NCBI RefSeq assembly: GCF_024298965.1 | Contig: NZ_CP085193.1 | Coordinates: 8,618,001-8,682,000, forward strand | Origin: Streptomyces rapamycinicus NRRL 5491 | GTDB taxonomy: Bacteria > Actinomycetota > Actinomycetes > Streptomycetales > Streptomycetaceae | Length of the DNA: 64,000 bases | Direction: 5' to 3' | In this document: piece after piece, positions 8,457 to 16,872 of the stretch | Layout of the letters: each line of letters begins with the position of its first letter | Position numbering within the stretch: position 1 is the first letter of the stretch | Made by a program: the position numbers and the translations under genes | Notes under the pieces: generated by a model | Databases searched by the model: none | Told to the model about the DNA's origin: nothing | The model's input: only the letters and a program-made list of their open reading frames with translations

Positions 8457-9839
8457 ATGCGTACGGTCCTCGTCACCGGCACCGGCGGCGCGGGCCGCAC
8501 CACCGTGGCCGCCGCGACCGCCCTCGCCGCTGCCCGTGAGGGGCAGCGGACCCTGCTGCTCACCGCGGACTCCGACGGCACCCCCGAGGCGCTGCTCGGC
8601 ATCGGCACGCCGCGGTCCGTCCCCGGGCGCTCGGCGGACCGGCTGCCGTGGTCCGTACCCGCCGAGCTCGCGCCGGGGCTGTGGGCCGCGCGGATCGTCA
8701 CGGACGAGTGGTTCCGCGGTGAGCTGACCGCCCTCCAGGACCGCGGCCACGGCCTGCTCGACCTGCTCGGCGCCACCCCGCTGGACGGCGAGGAGCTGAC
8801 CGCCCTGCCCGGGGTGGCGGCCATCGCGCTGCTGCGAGCCCTGCGCGCCGCCCAGACCGCCCCGCCCGGCACCGGCTGGGACGTCCTCGTCGTCGACATG
8901 CCGCCCGCGCCGGACACCGTCGCGCTGCTCGCGCTGCCCGAGCAGCTGCGGCGCTATCTGCGGCGGCTCATGCCCGCCGAGCGGCAGGCGGCCCGCGCGC
9001 TGCGGCCGATGCTCGCCCAGCTGGCGGGGGTGCCGATGCCCGCGCAGAAGCTGTACGAGACGGCCGAGCGCTGGGAGCGCGAGCTGGCCGCCGTCCAGGG
9101 GGTGATCGAGTCCGAGGCGACCACCGTACGGCTGGTCGTGGAGCCCGGACCGCTCGCCGACCGGGCGCTGCGCACCGCCCGCGCCGGTCTGGCGCTGCAC
9201 GGCTGCCGGGTGGAGGCGGTGATCGCCAACCGGCTGCTGCCCACCGGCACCGCCGACCCGTGGCTCGCCGCGCTGTCGGGCCAGCAGCAGGACGCGCTCA
9301 AGGAGCTGTACGAGCAGTGGGCCCCCGCCGTCCCGGTCCGTGAGCTGCCGCATCTGGGCCGCGATCCGCATGGCTTCGGCGAACCGCGGCCCGCCGAGCC
9401 GCGCCTTGCCGAGCCGCGCCTTGCCGAGCCGCGCCTTGCCGAGCCGCACCCCGCCGAGCCGCACCCCGCCGAGCCGCACCCCGGCGACGGCGTCCGGCGC
9501 GCCCCGGACGGGCTCGCGGATCTCGCCGATCTCGCCGGGGCCGTCGGGGCGCCCGGGGCGCGGCCCGACCGGCCCGCGCCCGACCCCTGGACCGTCGAGG
9601 ACCGGCTGGCCGAGGACGGGGTGCTGCTGTGGCGGCTGCCGCTGCCCGGCGCCGACCGCGACGGGCTCTCCCTGGTGCGCCGGGGCGATGAACTGATCGT
9701 CACCGTCGCGCCGTTCCACCGGGTGCTGCCGCTGCCGTCCGCGCTGCGCCGCTGCACCGTCTCCGGCGCCGGACTGCGCGACGGATGGCTCCAGGTGCGC
9801 TTCACTCCCGACCCGGACCTGTGGCCGAAGCGGCTCTGA
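8457..9839 (+). CDS. ArsA/GET3-like ATPase with degenerate P-loop
   Basis: 460-residue protein of the ArsA/MinD-type P-loop family. The N-terminus reads 'VTGTGGAGRTT' where active ArsA proteins have GKGGVGKTT: the signature Lys is Thr9 and the Walker A Lys is Arg14. The 'VVDMPPAPDT' switch region and 'VIANRLLPT' are still recognisable. Residues about 313-342 are a six-fold five-residue repeat (AEPRL x3, AEPHP x3). GGAGG lies 8 bases before the ATG. Actinobacterial ArsA homologues are not tied to arsenic, and no ars genes are near. Loss of both lysines suggests altered or absent ATPase activity; it may act with a partner, as such ATPases dimerise. Confidence 0.85.
   Translation: MRTVLVTGTGGAGRTTVAAATALAAAREGQRTLLLTADSDGTPEALLGIGTPRSVPGRSADRLPWSVPAELAPGLWAARIVTDEWFRGELTALQDRGHGLLDLLGATPLDGEELTALPGVAAIALLRALRAAQTAPPGTGWDVLVVDMPPAPDTVALLALPEQLRRYLRRLMPAERQAARALRPMLAQLAGVPMPAQKLYETAERWERELAAVQGVIESEATTVRLVVEPGPLADRALRTARAGLALHGCRVEAVIANRLLPTGTADPWLAALSGQQQDALKELYEQWAPAVPVRELPHLGRDPHGFGEPRPAEPRLAEPRLAEPRLAEPHPAEPHPAEPHPGDGVRRAPDGLADLADLAGAVGAPGARPDRPAPDPWTVEDRLAEDGVLLWRLPLPGADRDGLSLVRRGDELIVTVAPFHRVLPLPSALRRCTVSGAGLRDGWLQVRFTPDPDLWPKRL
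9393..9482. repeat. Six in-frame 15-bp repeats in the ArsA-like gene
   Basis: Three copies of gccgagccgcgcctt are followed by three of gccgagccgcacccc. They encode AEPRL x3 then AEPHP x3. Because the unit is a multiple of three, copy changes keep the frame. Confidence 0.95.
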
Positions 9840-9960
9840 CGCCCGCGTCCACGACGGCCGGTCTCCGGCTCTGACCCCGCCCCCTTCCTTCGGGTAACGT
9901 CGGTCACAAGCCCGGATGAACGTCACCGGGCAGCCAGCATCCCCGCCGCAGGAGTTCGCC

Positions 9961-10428
9961 ATGAGCGATGCCACCGAGCGCCCCCCGGAGCCCCCGGCCA
10001 CCGATGTGCCGGTCACCGAGATCGACCCCGATGCCTGGGAGCGGGCCTGTGAGGAGGACCTCGCCGCCGAGCGGGCCAGGCAGCGGGCCCGGCAGACCAC
10101 CGAGGAGCCGGGAAGCGTGGCCGAGGAGTTCCTCAAGCTGGCCGACGCGCTCGCCGAGAAGGTCGCCCAGACGCCGATCGCCGGAGCGGCGGTTCAGGGC
10201 GCCGTACAACAATTGATCGCACAGGCGAAAGCCAACGTAGAACCGGTCATAGAGCGCAATCCAGAGGTTTTCGAACACCTCGCCAGCGCCGGATCCGAGC
10301 TGCTCGCCGCCTATCGCGCCGCCGTGACCGGCCAGGAGCGACGCTGGACCCAGGGTGCCGAGGGCGACTCCAAGGGTGGCGGCGAGGAATCCGAGAGTTC
10401 GAGTAGTGAACACATCGACCTCGACTGA
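9961..10428 (+). CDS. Small acidic protein upstream of glkA (SCO2127-like, DUF5304)
   Basis: 155-residue soluble protein with an acidic Pro/Glu-rich N-terminus, an amphipathic helical middle ('EFLKLADALAEKV', 'GAVQQLIAQAKANVEP') and a Gly/Ser/Glu-rich tail. It has no enzyme motif. ATG chosen because AGGAG lies 7 bases upstream; another ATG 15 codons earlier has no such site. The position immediately before glkA matches S. coelicolor SCO2127, which has been reported to affect glucose repression together with glkA. That role is carried over from position and resemblance, not seen in the sequence. Confidence 0.8.
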   Translation: MSDATERPPEPPATDVPVTEIDPDAWERACEEDLAAERARQRARQTTEEPGSVAEEFLKLADALAEKVAQTPIAGAAVQGAVQQLIAQAKANVEPVIERNPEVFEHLASAGSELLAAYRAAVTGQERRWTQGAEGDSKGGGEESESSSSEHIDLD

Positions 10429-10485
10429 GCGCTACCTCCGGTACCGTTAGCCTCGGCGGGGTTCGACCAAATAACTGAGGGACTC

Positions 10486-11427
10486 ATGGGACTCACCATC
10501 GGCGTCGACATCGGCGGCACGAAGATCGCGGCCGGCGTGGTCGACGAAGAGGGCTCGATTCTCGAGACGAGCCAGGTTTCGACCCCGCACACCCCCGAGG
10601 GAGTCGTCGACGCCATCGCGGACGCGGTGCGCATCGTCAGCGAGGGGCATGAGATCGAGGCCGTCGGCATCGGCGCGGCCGGATATGTGGACGACAAGCG
10701 CGCCACGGTGCTCTTCGCGCCCAACATCAACTGGCGGCACGAGGCGCTCAAGGACAAGGTCGAGCAGCGCGTCGGCCTGCCCGTCGTGGTGGAGAACGAC
10801 GCGAACGCCGCGGCCTGGGGCGAGTACCGCTTCGGCGCCGGGGTCGGCCATGACGACGTCGTCTGCATCACCCTCGGCACCGGCCTCGGCGGCGGCATCA
10901 TCATCGGCGGCAAGCTGCACCGCGGCCGGTTCGGCGTGGCGGCCGAGTTCGGCCACATAAGGGTCGTCCCGGACGGACTGCTGTGCGGCTGCGGCAGCCA
11001 GGGCTGCTGGGAGCAGTACGCCTCCGGCCGCGCCCTGGTCCGCTACGCCAAGCAGCGCGCCGCCGCCACCCCGGAGAACGCCACGGTCCTGCTCGGCCTC
11101 GGCGACGGCACCTCCGAGGGCATCGAGGGCAAGCACATCAGCGACGCCGCCCGCCAGGGCGACCCCGTCGCCATCGACTCCTTCCGCGAACTGGCCCGCT
11201 GGGCCGGGGCCGGGCTCGCCGACCTCGCCTCGCTCTTCGACCCCTCGGCGTTCATCGTCGGCGGCGGGGTCTCGGACGAGGGCGATCTCGTCCTGGAGCC
11301 GATCCGCAAGTCCTTCCGGCGCTGGCTGGTGGGCAATCAGTGGCGTCCGCACGCCCAGGTGCTCGCCGCCCAGCTCGGCGGCAAGGCCGGGCTCGTCGGC
11401 GCCGCCGACCTGGCCCGCCAGGGCTGA
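10486..11427 (+). CDS. glkA: Glucokinase (ROK family)
   Basis: Phosphorylates glucose with ATP at the entry of glycolysis; in Streptomyces it is also needed for carbon catabolite repression. The 313-residue ROK protein has 'GVDIGGTKIAAGVVD' (phosphate-1 loop), 'ENDANAAAWGE' with the catalytic Asp, 'GTGLGGGII' and the zinc motif 'CGCGSQGCWE' near residue 168. ATG is preceded by GAGGG. A TAGCCT -10-like box lies about 34 bases upstream, so a separate promoter is likely in addition to read-through from the SCO2127-like gene. Length and motifs match the S. coelicolor GlkA closely. Confidence 0.97.
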   Translation: MGLTIGVDIGGTKIAAGVVDEEGSILETSQVSTPHTPEGVVDAIADAVRIVSEGHEIEAVGIGAAGYVDDKRATVLFAPNINWRHEALKDKVEQRVGLPVVVENDANAAAWGEYRFGAGVGHDDVVCITLGTGLGGGIIIGGKLHRGRFGVAAEFGHIRVVPDGLLCGCGSQGCWEQYASGRALVRYAKQRAAATPENATVLLGLGDGTSEGIEGKHISDAARQGDPVAIDSFRELARWAGAGLADLASLFDPSAFIVGGGVSDEGDLVLEPIRKSFRRWLVGNQWRPHAQVLAAQLGGKAGLVGAADLARQG

Positions 11428-11443
11428 GACGCGAGGGGGGAAC

Positions 11444-12328
11444 GTGCCGCTCGTGGACCTGCCCGGATCCACCACCGGTCCGGACGCGGCGGTGGTGCGG
11501 GTGCTCAGCTACAACATCCGCTCGATGCGGGACGACCGTGCGGCGCTGGCCCGGGTGATCCGGGCCTGTGCCCCCGATGTCGTCTGCGTCCAGGAGGCGC
11601 CGCGCTTCTTCCGCTGGCGCAAGGCCGCCGCCTGGCTGGCCCGGGAGACCGGCCTCGTCTACACCACGGGCGGGGCCCCCGCCGCCGGCCCGATGATCCT
11701 CACCTCGCTGCGCGCCCATGTGGAGCACGCCGAGGACACCCTGCTGCCGCGCGTCCCCGGGCTGCACCGGCGCGGTTTCGCCACCGCCGTGCTGCGCTTC
11801 GGCGGCGGCCACCGCGACACCGGCCTGCGCGGACCGGGCCTGCGCGACACCGGCCTGCGCGACACCGGCCTGCGCGACACCGGCCGCCCGGCGAGCGGCC
11901 GCCCGGCGAGCGGCGACGGCGATGGCAACGCCGTCCGGCTCGGTGTGGTCAGCTGCCATCTGAGCCTCGCCGAGGCCGAGCGCTACGAACAGGCCGGGAT
12001 GCTGCTGGACCACCTGACCGCGCTGGACGTCCCGTACGCCATCGCGGCCGGTGACATCAACGACCGGCCGGACGGCCGCGCCTTCCGCCGGATCGCGGGA
12101 AAGCTGCGGGACGGCTGGGCCACCGAGCCGTGGGGGAGCGAGGCCACCTTCTCCCCCAAGGACCCGCGCCGGCGCATCGACGGGGTCTTCGCCTCGGAGG
12201 GCATCGAGATCATCGGCTGTGGGGTCCCGGCCGGGCTGCCGGGCGTCACCGACGCGGACCTCCGCGCGGCCACGGACCACCTGCCGGTGCTGGCCGCGCT
12301 CAGGCTGCCCCGGGTGTCCCCGGTCTGA
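11444..12328 (+). CDS. Endonuclease/exonuclease/phosphatase (EEP) family protein
   Basis: 294-residue protein with the EEP superfamily metal and catalytic motifs: 'LSYNIRSM' (Asn), 'VQEA' (metal Glu), 'AGDINDRPDG' (Asp/Asn) and 'TDHLPV' (Asp-His). It has no signal peptide. A disordered insert of five-residue repeats lies in the middle (about residues 126-157). GTG start preceded by a run of G about 5 bases away, 16 bases after glkA, so it may be co-transcribed with glkA. The substrate could be DNA, a phospholipid or an inositol phosphate; the sequence does not decide. Confidence 0.87.
   Translation: MPLVDLPGSTTGPDAAVVRVLSYNIRSMRDDRAALARVIRACAPDVVCVQEAPRFFRWRKAAAWLARETGLVYTTGGAPAAGPMILTSLRAHVEHAEDTLLPRVPGLHRRGFATAVLRFGGGHRDTGLRGPGLRDTGLRDTGLRDTGRPASGRPASGDGDGNAVRLGVVSCHLSLAEAERYEQAGMLLDHLTALDVPYAIAAGDINDRPDGRAFRRIAGKLRDGWATEPWGSEATFSPKDPRRRIDGVFASEGIEIIGCGVPAGLPGVTDADLRAATDHLPVLAALRLPRVSPV
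11817..11906. repeat. In-frame 15-bp repeats in the EEP gene
   Basis: Units acaccggcctgcgcg (three exact, one variant) are followed by two variant units ending in gccgcccgg. They encode DTGLR-GPGLR-DTGLR-DTGLR-DTGRP-ASGRP. Confidence 0.93.
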
Positions 12329-12353
12329 GCGGGCGGGGGTCTGAGCGGGCGGG
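12322..12353. repeat. Exact 16-bp tandem duplication spanning the EEP stop codon
   Basis: ggtctgagcgggcggg occurs twice with no gap. The first copy holds the TGA of the EEP gene and the second carries the same TGA into the spacer. Confidence 0.95.
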
Positions 12354-12360
12354 CATGAGG

Positions 12361-12387
12361 CCGGAGCCGGGGCGCGCCCGGCTCCGG
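12361..12387. terminator. Hairpin between convergent EEP and membrane-protein genes
   Basis: Perfect 11-bp stem ccggagccggg / cccggctccgg with a 5-base loop, placed between two converging genes. It probably acts in both directions. Confidence 0.65.
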
Positions 12388-12397
12388 AGCGCCGGGG

Positions 12398-13003
12398 TCA
12401 GACGACGGCGCCGCGGCCCGGGTCGTCGTCCTCTTCCTCGCCGTCGTCCTTCATCCGCAGCACCAGCGTGACGAAACCGCCGAGGAAACCGCCGACGCCC
12501 AGCGTGGCGATCCACCAGACCATCTCCACCTGGAACAGCACCACACCGAGCAGCAGCAGCGGCCCGCCCAGCACTCCGAGCCAGGCGAAGCGGGAAGTGG
12601 TGTCGGACTCGGGCAGCGGAGGCGGCTCGGGCGGGACGAAGTGGCCCTCGTCGGTCTCGTCGAAGTCGTCCTCGGACGGCTCTTCGGGCTCCCAGTCGCG
12701 GGGGCCCACGCCCGGTGCGTAGACGATGAAGCCGCCCGGCTTCTCGGTCTTGTCGGGCTTGGCCAGCCCGCCCGTGGCCGCCTCGCCGTCACCGGACCCG
12801 TCGGCGTCGGTGTCGGTGTCGCCGTCCGCAGCGGACCGGCGGTCCCGGTCCCGCTCCTCGTCGAGGTTCTCGGCGGCGGGCCAACGCTCGGCGCCCGGCG
12901 GGTCCTGCGGCTCCTCGCCGTACGCGGCGACGATCGCGGCGAAGGCGGCGTCGTCGTCCCGCCGCGCGTCCGCCTCGTTCTCATTCGAGTCGCGCTCAGC
13001 CAC
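12398..13003 (-). CDS. Acidic two-helix membrane protein of unknown function
   Basis: 201 residues that match no family I can name. The first ~135 residues are strongly acidic and disordered (Asp/Glu/Pro-rich). Two hydrophobic segments follow ('WLGVLGGPLLLLGVVLF' and 'IATLGVGGFLGGFVTLVL'), then a short Asp/Glu tail. GTG chosen because a GGGAGGGGG site lies 9 bases upstream. The start overlaps the end of the esterase gene by 8 bases, so the two are translationally coupled. It is probably anchored in the membrane with both tails on the cytoplasmic side. Confidence 0.75.
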   Translation of the reverse strand: MAERDSNENEADARRDDDAAFAAIVAAYGEEPQDPPGAERWPAAENLDEERDRDRRSAADGDTDTDADGSGDGEAATGGLAKPDKTEKPGGFIVYAPGVGPRDWEPEEPSEDDFDETDEGHFVPPEPPPLPESDTTSRFAWLGVLGGPLLLLGVVLFQVEMVWWIATLGVGGFLGGFVTLVLRMKDDGEEEDDDPGRGAVV

Positions 13004-13817
13004 TGGCCGCCGCCCCCTCCCTTCCGCTGCCCTTCCCGAGGCCGGTCCGGGTGGTGTCTTCACCCATACCCGCCGTCAGCCGGGTGATGAACGTGTCCGT
13101 CTCCTCGAAGATGAACTCGGCGTCGTGGTCCAGCGTCGCCACGTGGTAGCTGCGCTCGAGCAGCCGCTCGGTGACATCCCGCGAGGACACCTGACTGAGG
13201 ATGCGCTCGGAGTCGGCCGGCGGCACCACATGGTCCTGGGGGCTGTGCATCACCAGCAGCGGCTGGGTCACCTGTGGCAGTTCGGCGTCGACCACCCGGT
13301 AGAAGCGGCGCATCGAGTGCACGGCGTGCAGCGGCATCCGCTCGTAACCCGACTCCCGCGACCCTGGCTTGGCGATGTCGCTCACGATGCCCTTCACCGA
13401 CGGCACCAGATGACGCAGCACCGGAAGGGCCACGGCCAGCGGATCGTGGATGCGGTTGGCCGGGTTCACGACGGCCACGCCGCTGATCGCCGCGCCGTGC
13501 TGGGCGGCCAGCCGCAGCGCGAGCGCCCCGCCCATCGACAGACCGCAGACGAACACCCGCTCGCACTCCCGGGAGAGCCTGGCCAGCTCGCGGTCCACCT
13601 CCGCGTACCAGTCCTGCCAGCCGGTGACGGCGAGATCCTGCCAGCGCGTGCCATGGCCGGGAAGCAGCGGCAGTGAGACGGTCAGACCACGGGCCGCGAG
13701 ATGGTCGGCCCAGGGCCGCACGGACTGCGGGGAGCCGGTGAATCCGTGACAGACGAGGACGCCGATCTCTCCGCCGTCGTGGCGGAACGGCTCGGCTCCG
13801 GGCAGGAGCGGCACCAC
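12996..13817 (-). CDS. Alpha/beta-hydrolase (carboxylesterase / monoacylglycerol lipase-like)
   Basis: 273-residue serine hydrolase close to Est30-type carboxylesterases. The nucleophile elbow is 'GLSMGG', the oxyanion region 'CHGFTGSP', the acid Asp is in 'SPQDHVV' and the catalytic His in 'SYHVATLDHD'. There is no signal peptide. GTG start preceded by GGAG. It is coupled to the small membrane protein downstream and divergent from plsC, which hints at lipid or membrane metabolism. The true substrate is unknown. Confidence 0.9.
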   Translation of the reverse strand: MVPLLPGAEPFRHDGGEIGVLVCHGFTGSPQSVRPWADHLAARGLTVSLPLLPGHGTRWQDLAVTGWQDWYAEVDRELARLSRECERVFVCGLSMGGALALRLAAQHGAAISGVAVVNPANRIHDPLAVALPVLRHLVPSVKGIVSDIAKPGSRESGYERMPLHAVHSMRRFYRVVDAELPQVTQPLLVMHSPQDHVVPPADSERILSQVSSRDVTERLLERSYHVATLDHDAEFIFEETDTFITRLTAGMGEDTTRTGLGKGSGREGAAASG

Positions 13818-13923
13818 GGATCTCCGTTCGCTGGGGAAGCGGGCTCGGGTCCTCAGCGTACGCGGCGCGCCGCATACGGGGTAGGCAGGTTAAGGTCTCC
13901 TCGTCGGATACAGGAGGTCCCGG

Positions 13924-14679
13924 TTGTTCTACAGCGCAATGAAGCTGTCGGTGGGTGGCGCGTTGAAGCTCACCTTCCGGCCCTGGGTGGAGGGGCTGGA
14001 GCACGTCCCCGCCGAGGGTCCGGCCATCCTCGCGAGCAACCACCTCTCCTTCTCCGACTCCTTCTTCCTGCCCGCGGTGCTCGACCGCAAGGTCACCTTC
14101 ATCGCCAAGCAGGAGTACTTCACCACCCCCGGCGTCAAGGGGCGGCTCACGGCGGCCTTCTTCAAGGGCGTCGGGCAACTGCCGGTGGACCGCTCGGGCT
14201 CGCGCGGGGCCGGCGAGGCCGCCATCAAGGCGGGCATCGATGTGATCAAGCGCGGTGAGCTCTTCGGCATCTACCCCGAGGGCACCCGGTCGCCCGACGG
14301 ACGGCTCTACCGGGGCAAGCCGGGGGGTCTGGCAAGGGTCGCGCTCGCGACCGGCGCTCCGGTGATCCCCGTGGCGATGATCGACACCGAGAAGATCCAG
14401 CCCCCCGGCAAGGTCATGCCGAAGCTGATGCGGCCCGGCATCCGGATCGGCAAGCCGCTGGACTTCAGCCGCTACCACGGCATGGACGGCGACCGCTTCA
14501 TCCTGCGCTCGGTGACCGACGAGGTCATGTACGAGATCATGAAGCTCTCCGGCCAGGAGTACGTGGACGTCTACGCCACCGCCGCCAAGCGGCAGATCGC
14601 GGATGCGGAGGCGGCCCGGAAGCAGGCCGAGAAGAAGCAGGCCGAGAAGGAGAAGGACAAACACAAGTCCGGCGCCTAG
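13924..14679 (+). CDS. plsC: 1-acyl-sn-glycerol-3-phosphate acyltransferase
   Basis: Transfers an acyl group to lysophosphatidic acid to give phosphatidic acid, on the inner face of the membrane. The 251-residue protein has acyltransferase block I 'NHLSFSD', block II near 'FFKGVGQLPVDR', block III 'YPEGTRSPDG' and block IV 'ATGAPVIPVAM'. The C-terminus is a Lys/Ala/Glu-rich helix. TTG chosen because AGGAGGT lies 5 bases upstream; the next ATG, five codons on, would be 20 bases away from that site. Divergent from the esterase gene. Confidence 0.92.
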   Translation: MFYSAMKLSVGGALKLTFRPWVEGLEHVPAEGPAILASNHLSFSDSFFLPAVLDRKVTFIAKQEYFTTPGVKGRLTAAFFKGVGQLPVDRSGSRGAGEAAIKAGIDVIKRGELFGIYPEGTRSPDGRLYRGKPGGLARVALATGAPVIPVAMIDTEKIQPPGKVMPKLMRPGIRIGKPLDFSRYHGMDGDRFILRSVTDEVMYEIMKLSGQEYVDVYATAAKRQIADAEAARKQAEKKQAEKEKDKHKSGA

Positions 14680-14706
14680 CCGCGCCGGCACCGGGGGTGG
14701 GGGACG

Positions 14707-16014
14707 TTGACGGAGCGGTCCAGGGAGCGGTCCGGACGGGAGCGCGCCGGGGGCGAGCGCGTGGTGCGGATGTCCGTCGAGCAGCCGCTGTGGCAGGCGT
14801 TGACCGCCTACCGCGTGCTCACCCTGCTCTACGCGCTAGGCCTGTGCGTCTACTCCTTCGACGACTACGACCATCCGATCGGCGCCGTCGTCTACATGGC
14901 GGTGCTGACGCTGTGGACGGCGCTCACCTTCCGGATGGTCGCCTCGGCCGAGCGCTGCACCCGGCGGTTCCTCGTCGGCGACCTCGGCATCGCGGTGACC
15001 GGCATTCTGCTCACCCCGCTCGTGGACAGCCACGACCGGATCGCCGAGGGCACCCCCACGCTGCCTTCCATATGGACGATGGGCGCGGTCCTCGGCTTCG
15101 CCATCAAGGGCGGCTGGCGCTGGGGCGCCTCGGCATCCACCGTGGTCTGCGCCGCCAATGTGATCGAGCGCGGCGGATTCGCCCAGGACACCGTCCACAT
15201 GCTGTCGCTGGTGTGGGTGGCGAGCGTGGGCATCGGCTATGTGATCGAGGTGGCCCGTGCCAGTGAGCGCACCCTCGCCCGCGCGCTGCGCATCGAGGCG
15301 GCCACCCGGGAGCGGGAGCGGCTGGCCCGCGACATCCACGACAGCGTGCTCCAGGTGCTCGCCATGGTGCAGCGGCGCGGCGCCGCGATCGGCGGCGAGG
15401 CGGCCGAACTGGGCCGGATGGCGGGGGAGCAGGAGATCGCGCTGCGCACCCTGGTCTCCACCGGTCTGGTGACCCTGCCGCGCGCCGGGGACGGGACGGA
15501 GGCCGCGGCCGACCCGGGCGGCCTGCCGGACGTGGTGGACCCGCCGGTCCCGCCCTGCCCGCCCGACCCCGAGAGCTCCGACGGCGGCCCCTGCGATCTG
15601 CGGGCCCTGCTGGCCCCGCACGCGGGCTCCCGGGTCACCTTCTCCGAACCGGGCGCCCCGGTGCTCCTCCCGGCGGGCGTCGCCGGGGAGTTGGCCGCCG
15701 CCGTCGGCGCCGCCCTGGACAACGTACGGGTCCACGCGGGAGAGGCCGCCCACGCCTGGATCCTGCTGGAGGACGAGCCGGACGCGGTGATGGTGACCGT
15801 ACGGGACGATGGACCCGGCATCCCGGAGGGGCGGCTGGCGGACGCGGAGGCGGAGGGCCGTCTGGGGGTGGCCCTGTCGATCCGGGGACGGCTGCGCGAC
15901 CTCGCCGGCACCGCCGAATGGATCTCGGCGCCGGGGCAGGGCACCGAAGTGGAGTTGACGGTTCCGAAGGGGTCGGCGAAGAAGGCGAAGCAGAAGGGGG
16001 AAGCGGCACGATGA
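14707..16014 (+). CDS. macS: Two-component sensor histidine kinase (MacS-like)
   Basis: 435-residue membrane kinase. About five hydrophobic segments fill residues 30-180 (a DUF5931-type sensor). The dimerisation helix with the phospho-acceptor His is 'ERLARDIHDSVLQVL', typical of NarL-partner kinases. The ATPase domain is at the C-terminus with an N-box-like 'AAALDNVRVHA' and the G-box 'VRDDGPGIPEG'. The stop overlaps the next gene's start (ATGA). I recall the S. coelicolor pair SCO2121/SCO2120 as MacS/MacR, which affect morphogenesis and actinorhodin; the symbol rests on that position. TTG start uncertain; an ATG 21 codons on is an alternative. Confidence 0.85.
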   Translation: MTERSRERSGRERAGGERVVRMSVEQPLWQALTAYRVLTLLYALGLCVYSFDDYDHPIGAVVYMAVLTLWTALTFRMVASAERCTRRFLVGDLGIAVTGILLTPLVDSHDRIAEGTPTLPSIWTMGAVLGFAIKGGWRWGASASTVVCAANVIERGGFAQDTVHMLSLVWVASVGIGYVIEVARASERTLARALRIEAATRERERLARDIHDSVLQVLAMVQRRGAAIGGEAAELGRMAGEQEIALRTLVSTGLVTLPRAGDGTEAAADPGGLPDVVDPPVPPCPPDPESSDGGPCDLRALLAPHAGSRVTFSEPGAPVLLPAGVAGELAAAVGAALDNVRVHAGEAAHAWILLEDEPDAVMVTVRDDGPGIPEGRLADAEAEGRLGVALSIRGRLRDLAGTAEWISAPGQGTEVELTVPKGSAKKAKQKGEAAR

Positions 16015-16691
16015 CCGCTCAGCACGACGGTCGCCCGGTGACGGTGATGGTGGTCGACGACCATCCGATGTGGCGCGACGCGGTGGCCCGGGACCTGTCC
16101 GAGGCCGGGTTCGACGTGGTGGCCACGGCCGGGGACGGACCGCAGGCGGTCCGCCGGGCCAAGGCCGCCGGGCCCGACGTCCTGGTGCTCGACCTCAACC
16201 TGCCCGGGCTGCCGGGGGTCGAGGTGTGCAAGGAGGCCCTCGCCGAACGCCCCGAGCTGCGGGTGCTGGTGCTGTCCGCGAGCGGTGAGCACGCGGACGT
16301 CCTGGAGGCGGTCAAGTCCGGGGCCACCGGCTATCTGCTGAAGTCGGCCAGCACCGGGGAACTGCTGGACGCGGTGCGCCGTACGGCGGCCGGCGACCCG
16401 GTGTTCACCCCCGGCCTCGCGGGCCTGGTGCTGGGCGAGTACCGGCGGCTCGCGGGCGAGCCCGCCCCCACCGCAGCCGACCAGCCCGCCGCCCCGCAGC
16501 TCACCGAGCGTGAGACGGAGGTGTTGCGGCTGGTGGCAAAGGGGCTTTCGTACAAGCAGATCGCCGAGCGGCTGGTCATCTCGCACCGCACGGTGCAGAA
16601 CCACGTCCAGAACACCCTCGGCAAGCTCCAGCTGCACAATCGCGTGGAGCTGGTCCGCTACGCCATCGAGCGCGGCCTGGACGACGCCTGA
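16011..16691 (+). CDS. macR: NarL/FixJ-family response regulator (MacR-like)
   Basis: 226-residue DNA-binding response regulator and partner of the kinase just upstream. The receiver domain has the acidic pair in 'VVDDHPMWRD', the phospho-Asp in 'VLDLNLPGLPG', the conserved Ser/Thr near 'VLSASG' and Lys in 'LLKSAST'. The LuxR-type helix-turn-helix is 'LTERETEVLRLVAKGLSYKQ' onwards. ATG chosen from the four-base overlap with macS and the receiver start. Target genes cannot be told from this window. Confidence 0.9.
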   Translation: MTAQHDGRPVTVMVVDDHPMWRDAVARDLSEAGFDVVATAGDGPQAVRRAKAAGPDVLVLDLNLPGLPGVEVCKEALAERPELRVLVLSASGEHADVLEAVKSGATGYLLKSASTGELLDAVRRTAAGDPVFTPGLAGLVLGEYRRLAGEPAPTAADQPAAPQLTERETEVLRLVAKGLSYKQIAERLVISHRTVQNHVQNTLGKLQLHNRVELVRYAIERGLDDA

Positions 16692-16795
16692 CGCCGTCAG
16701 CCCGGGTCCGGTGACACCGCGTCACCCCCTCGTACGGGTGAAGTTCAAAACCAACTCCCTTGATTCGCGCGGGAATCGTCCGACGCCCCATCCCG

Positions 16796-16810
16796 TGTGA
16801 CCTGGATCAC
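16796..16810 (+). promoter_or_regulatory. Crp-like palindrome before the phosphofructokinase gene
   Basis: tgtga-cctgga-tcac matches the CRP half-sites with a 6-base spacer. A TAGCGT -10-like box follows 4 bases later. A second inverted repeat, gtgacaccgcgtcac, lies at 16711-16725. Binding by the Streptomyces Crp protein is inferred from the motif only. Confidence 0.35.
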
Positions 16811-16872
16811 CGTTAGCGTGGCTCTCCGTACCGGGCCCAATCACGGGATTCCACGGGAGAAGGGAAGAAACG

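Noticed and set aside
7407..10136. 909-codon minus-strand frame over four plus-strand genes
   Set aside because: The plus-strand genes carry clear motifs and ribosome sites; the long frame spans intergenic hairpins.
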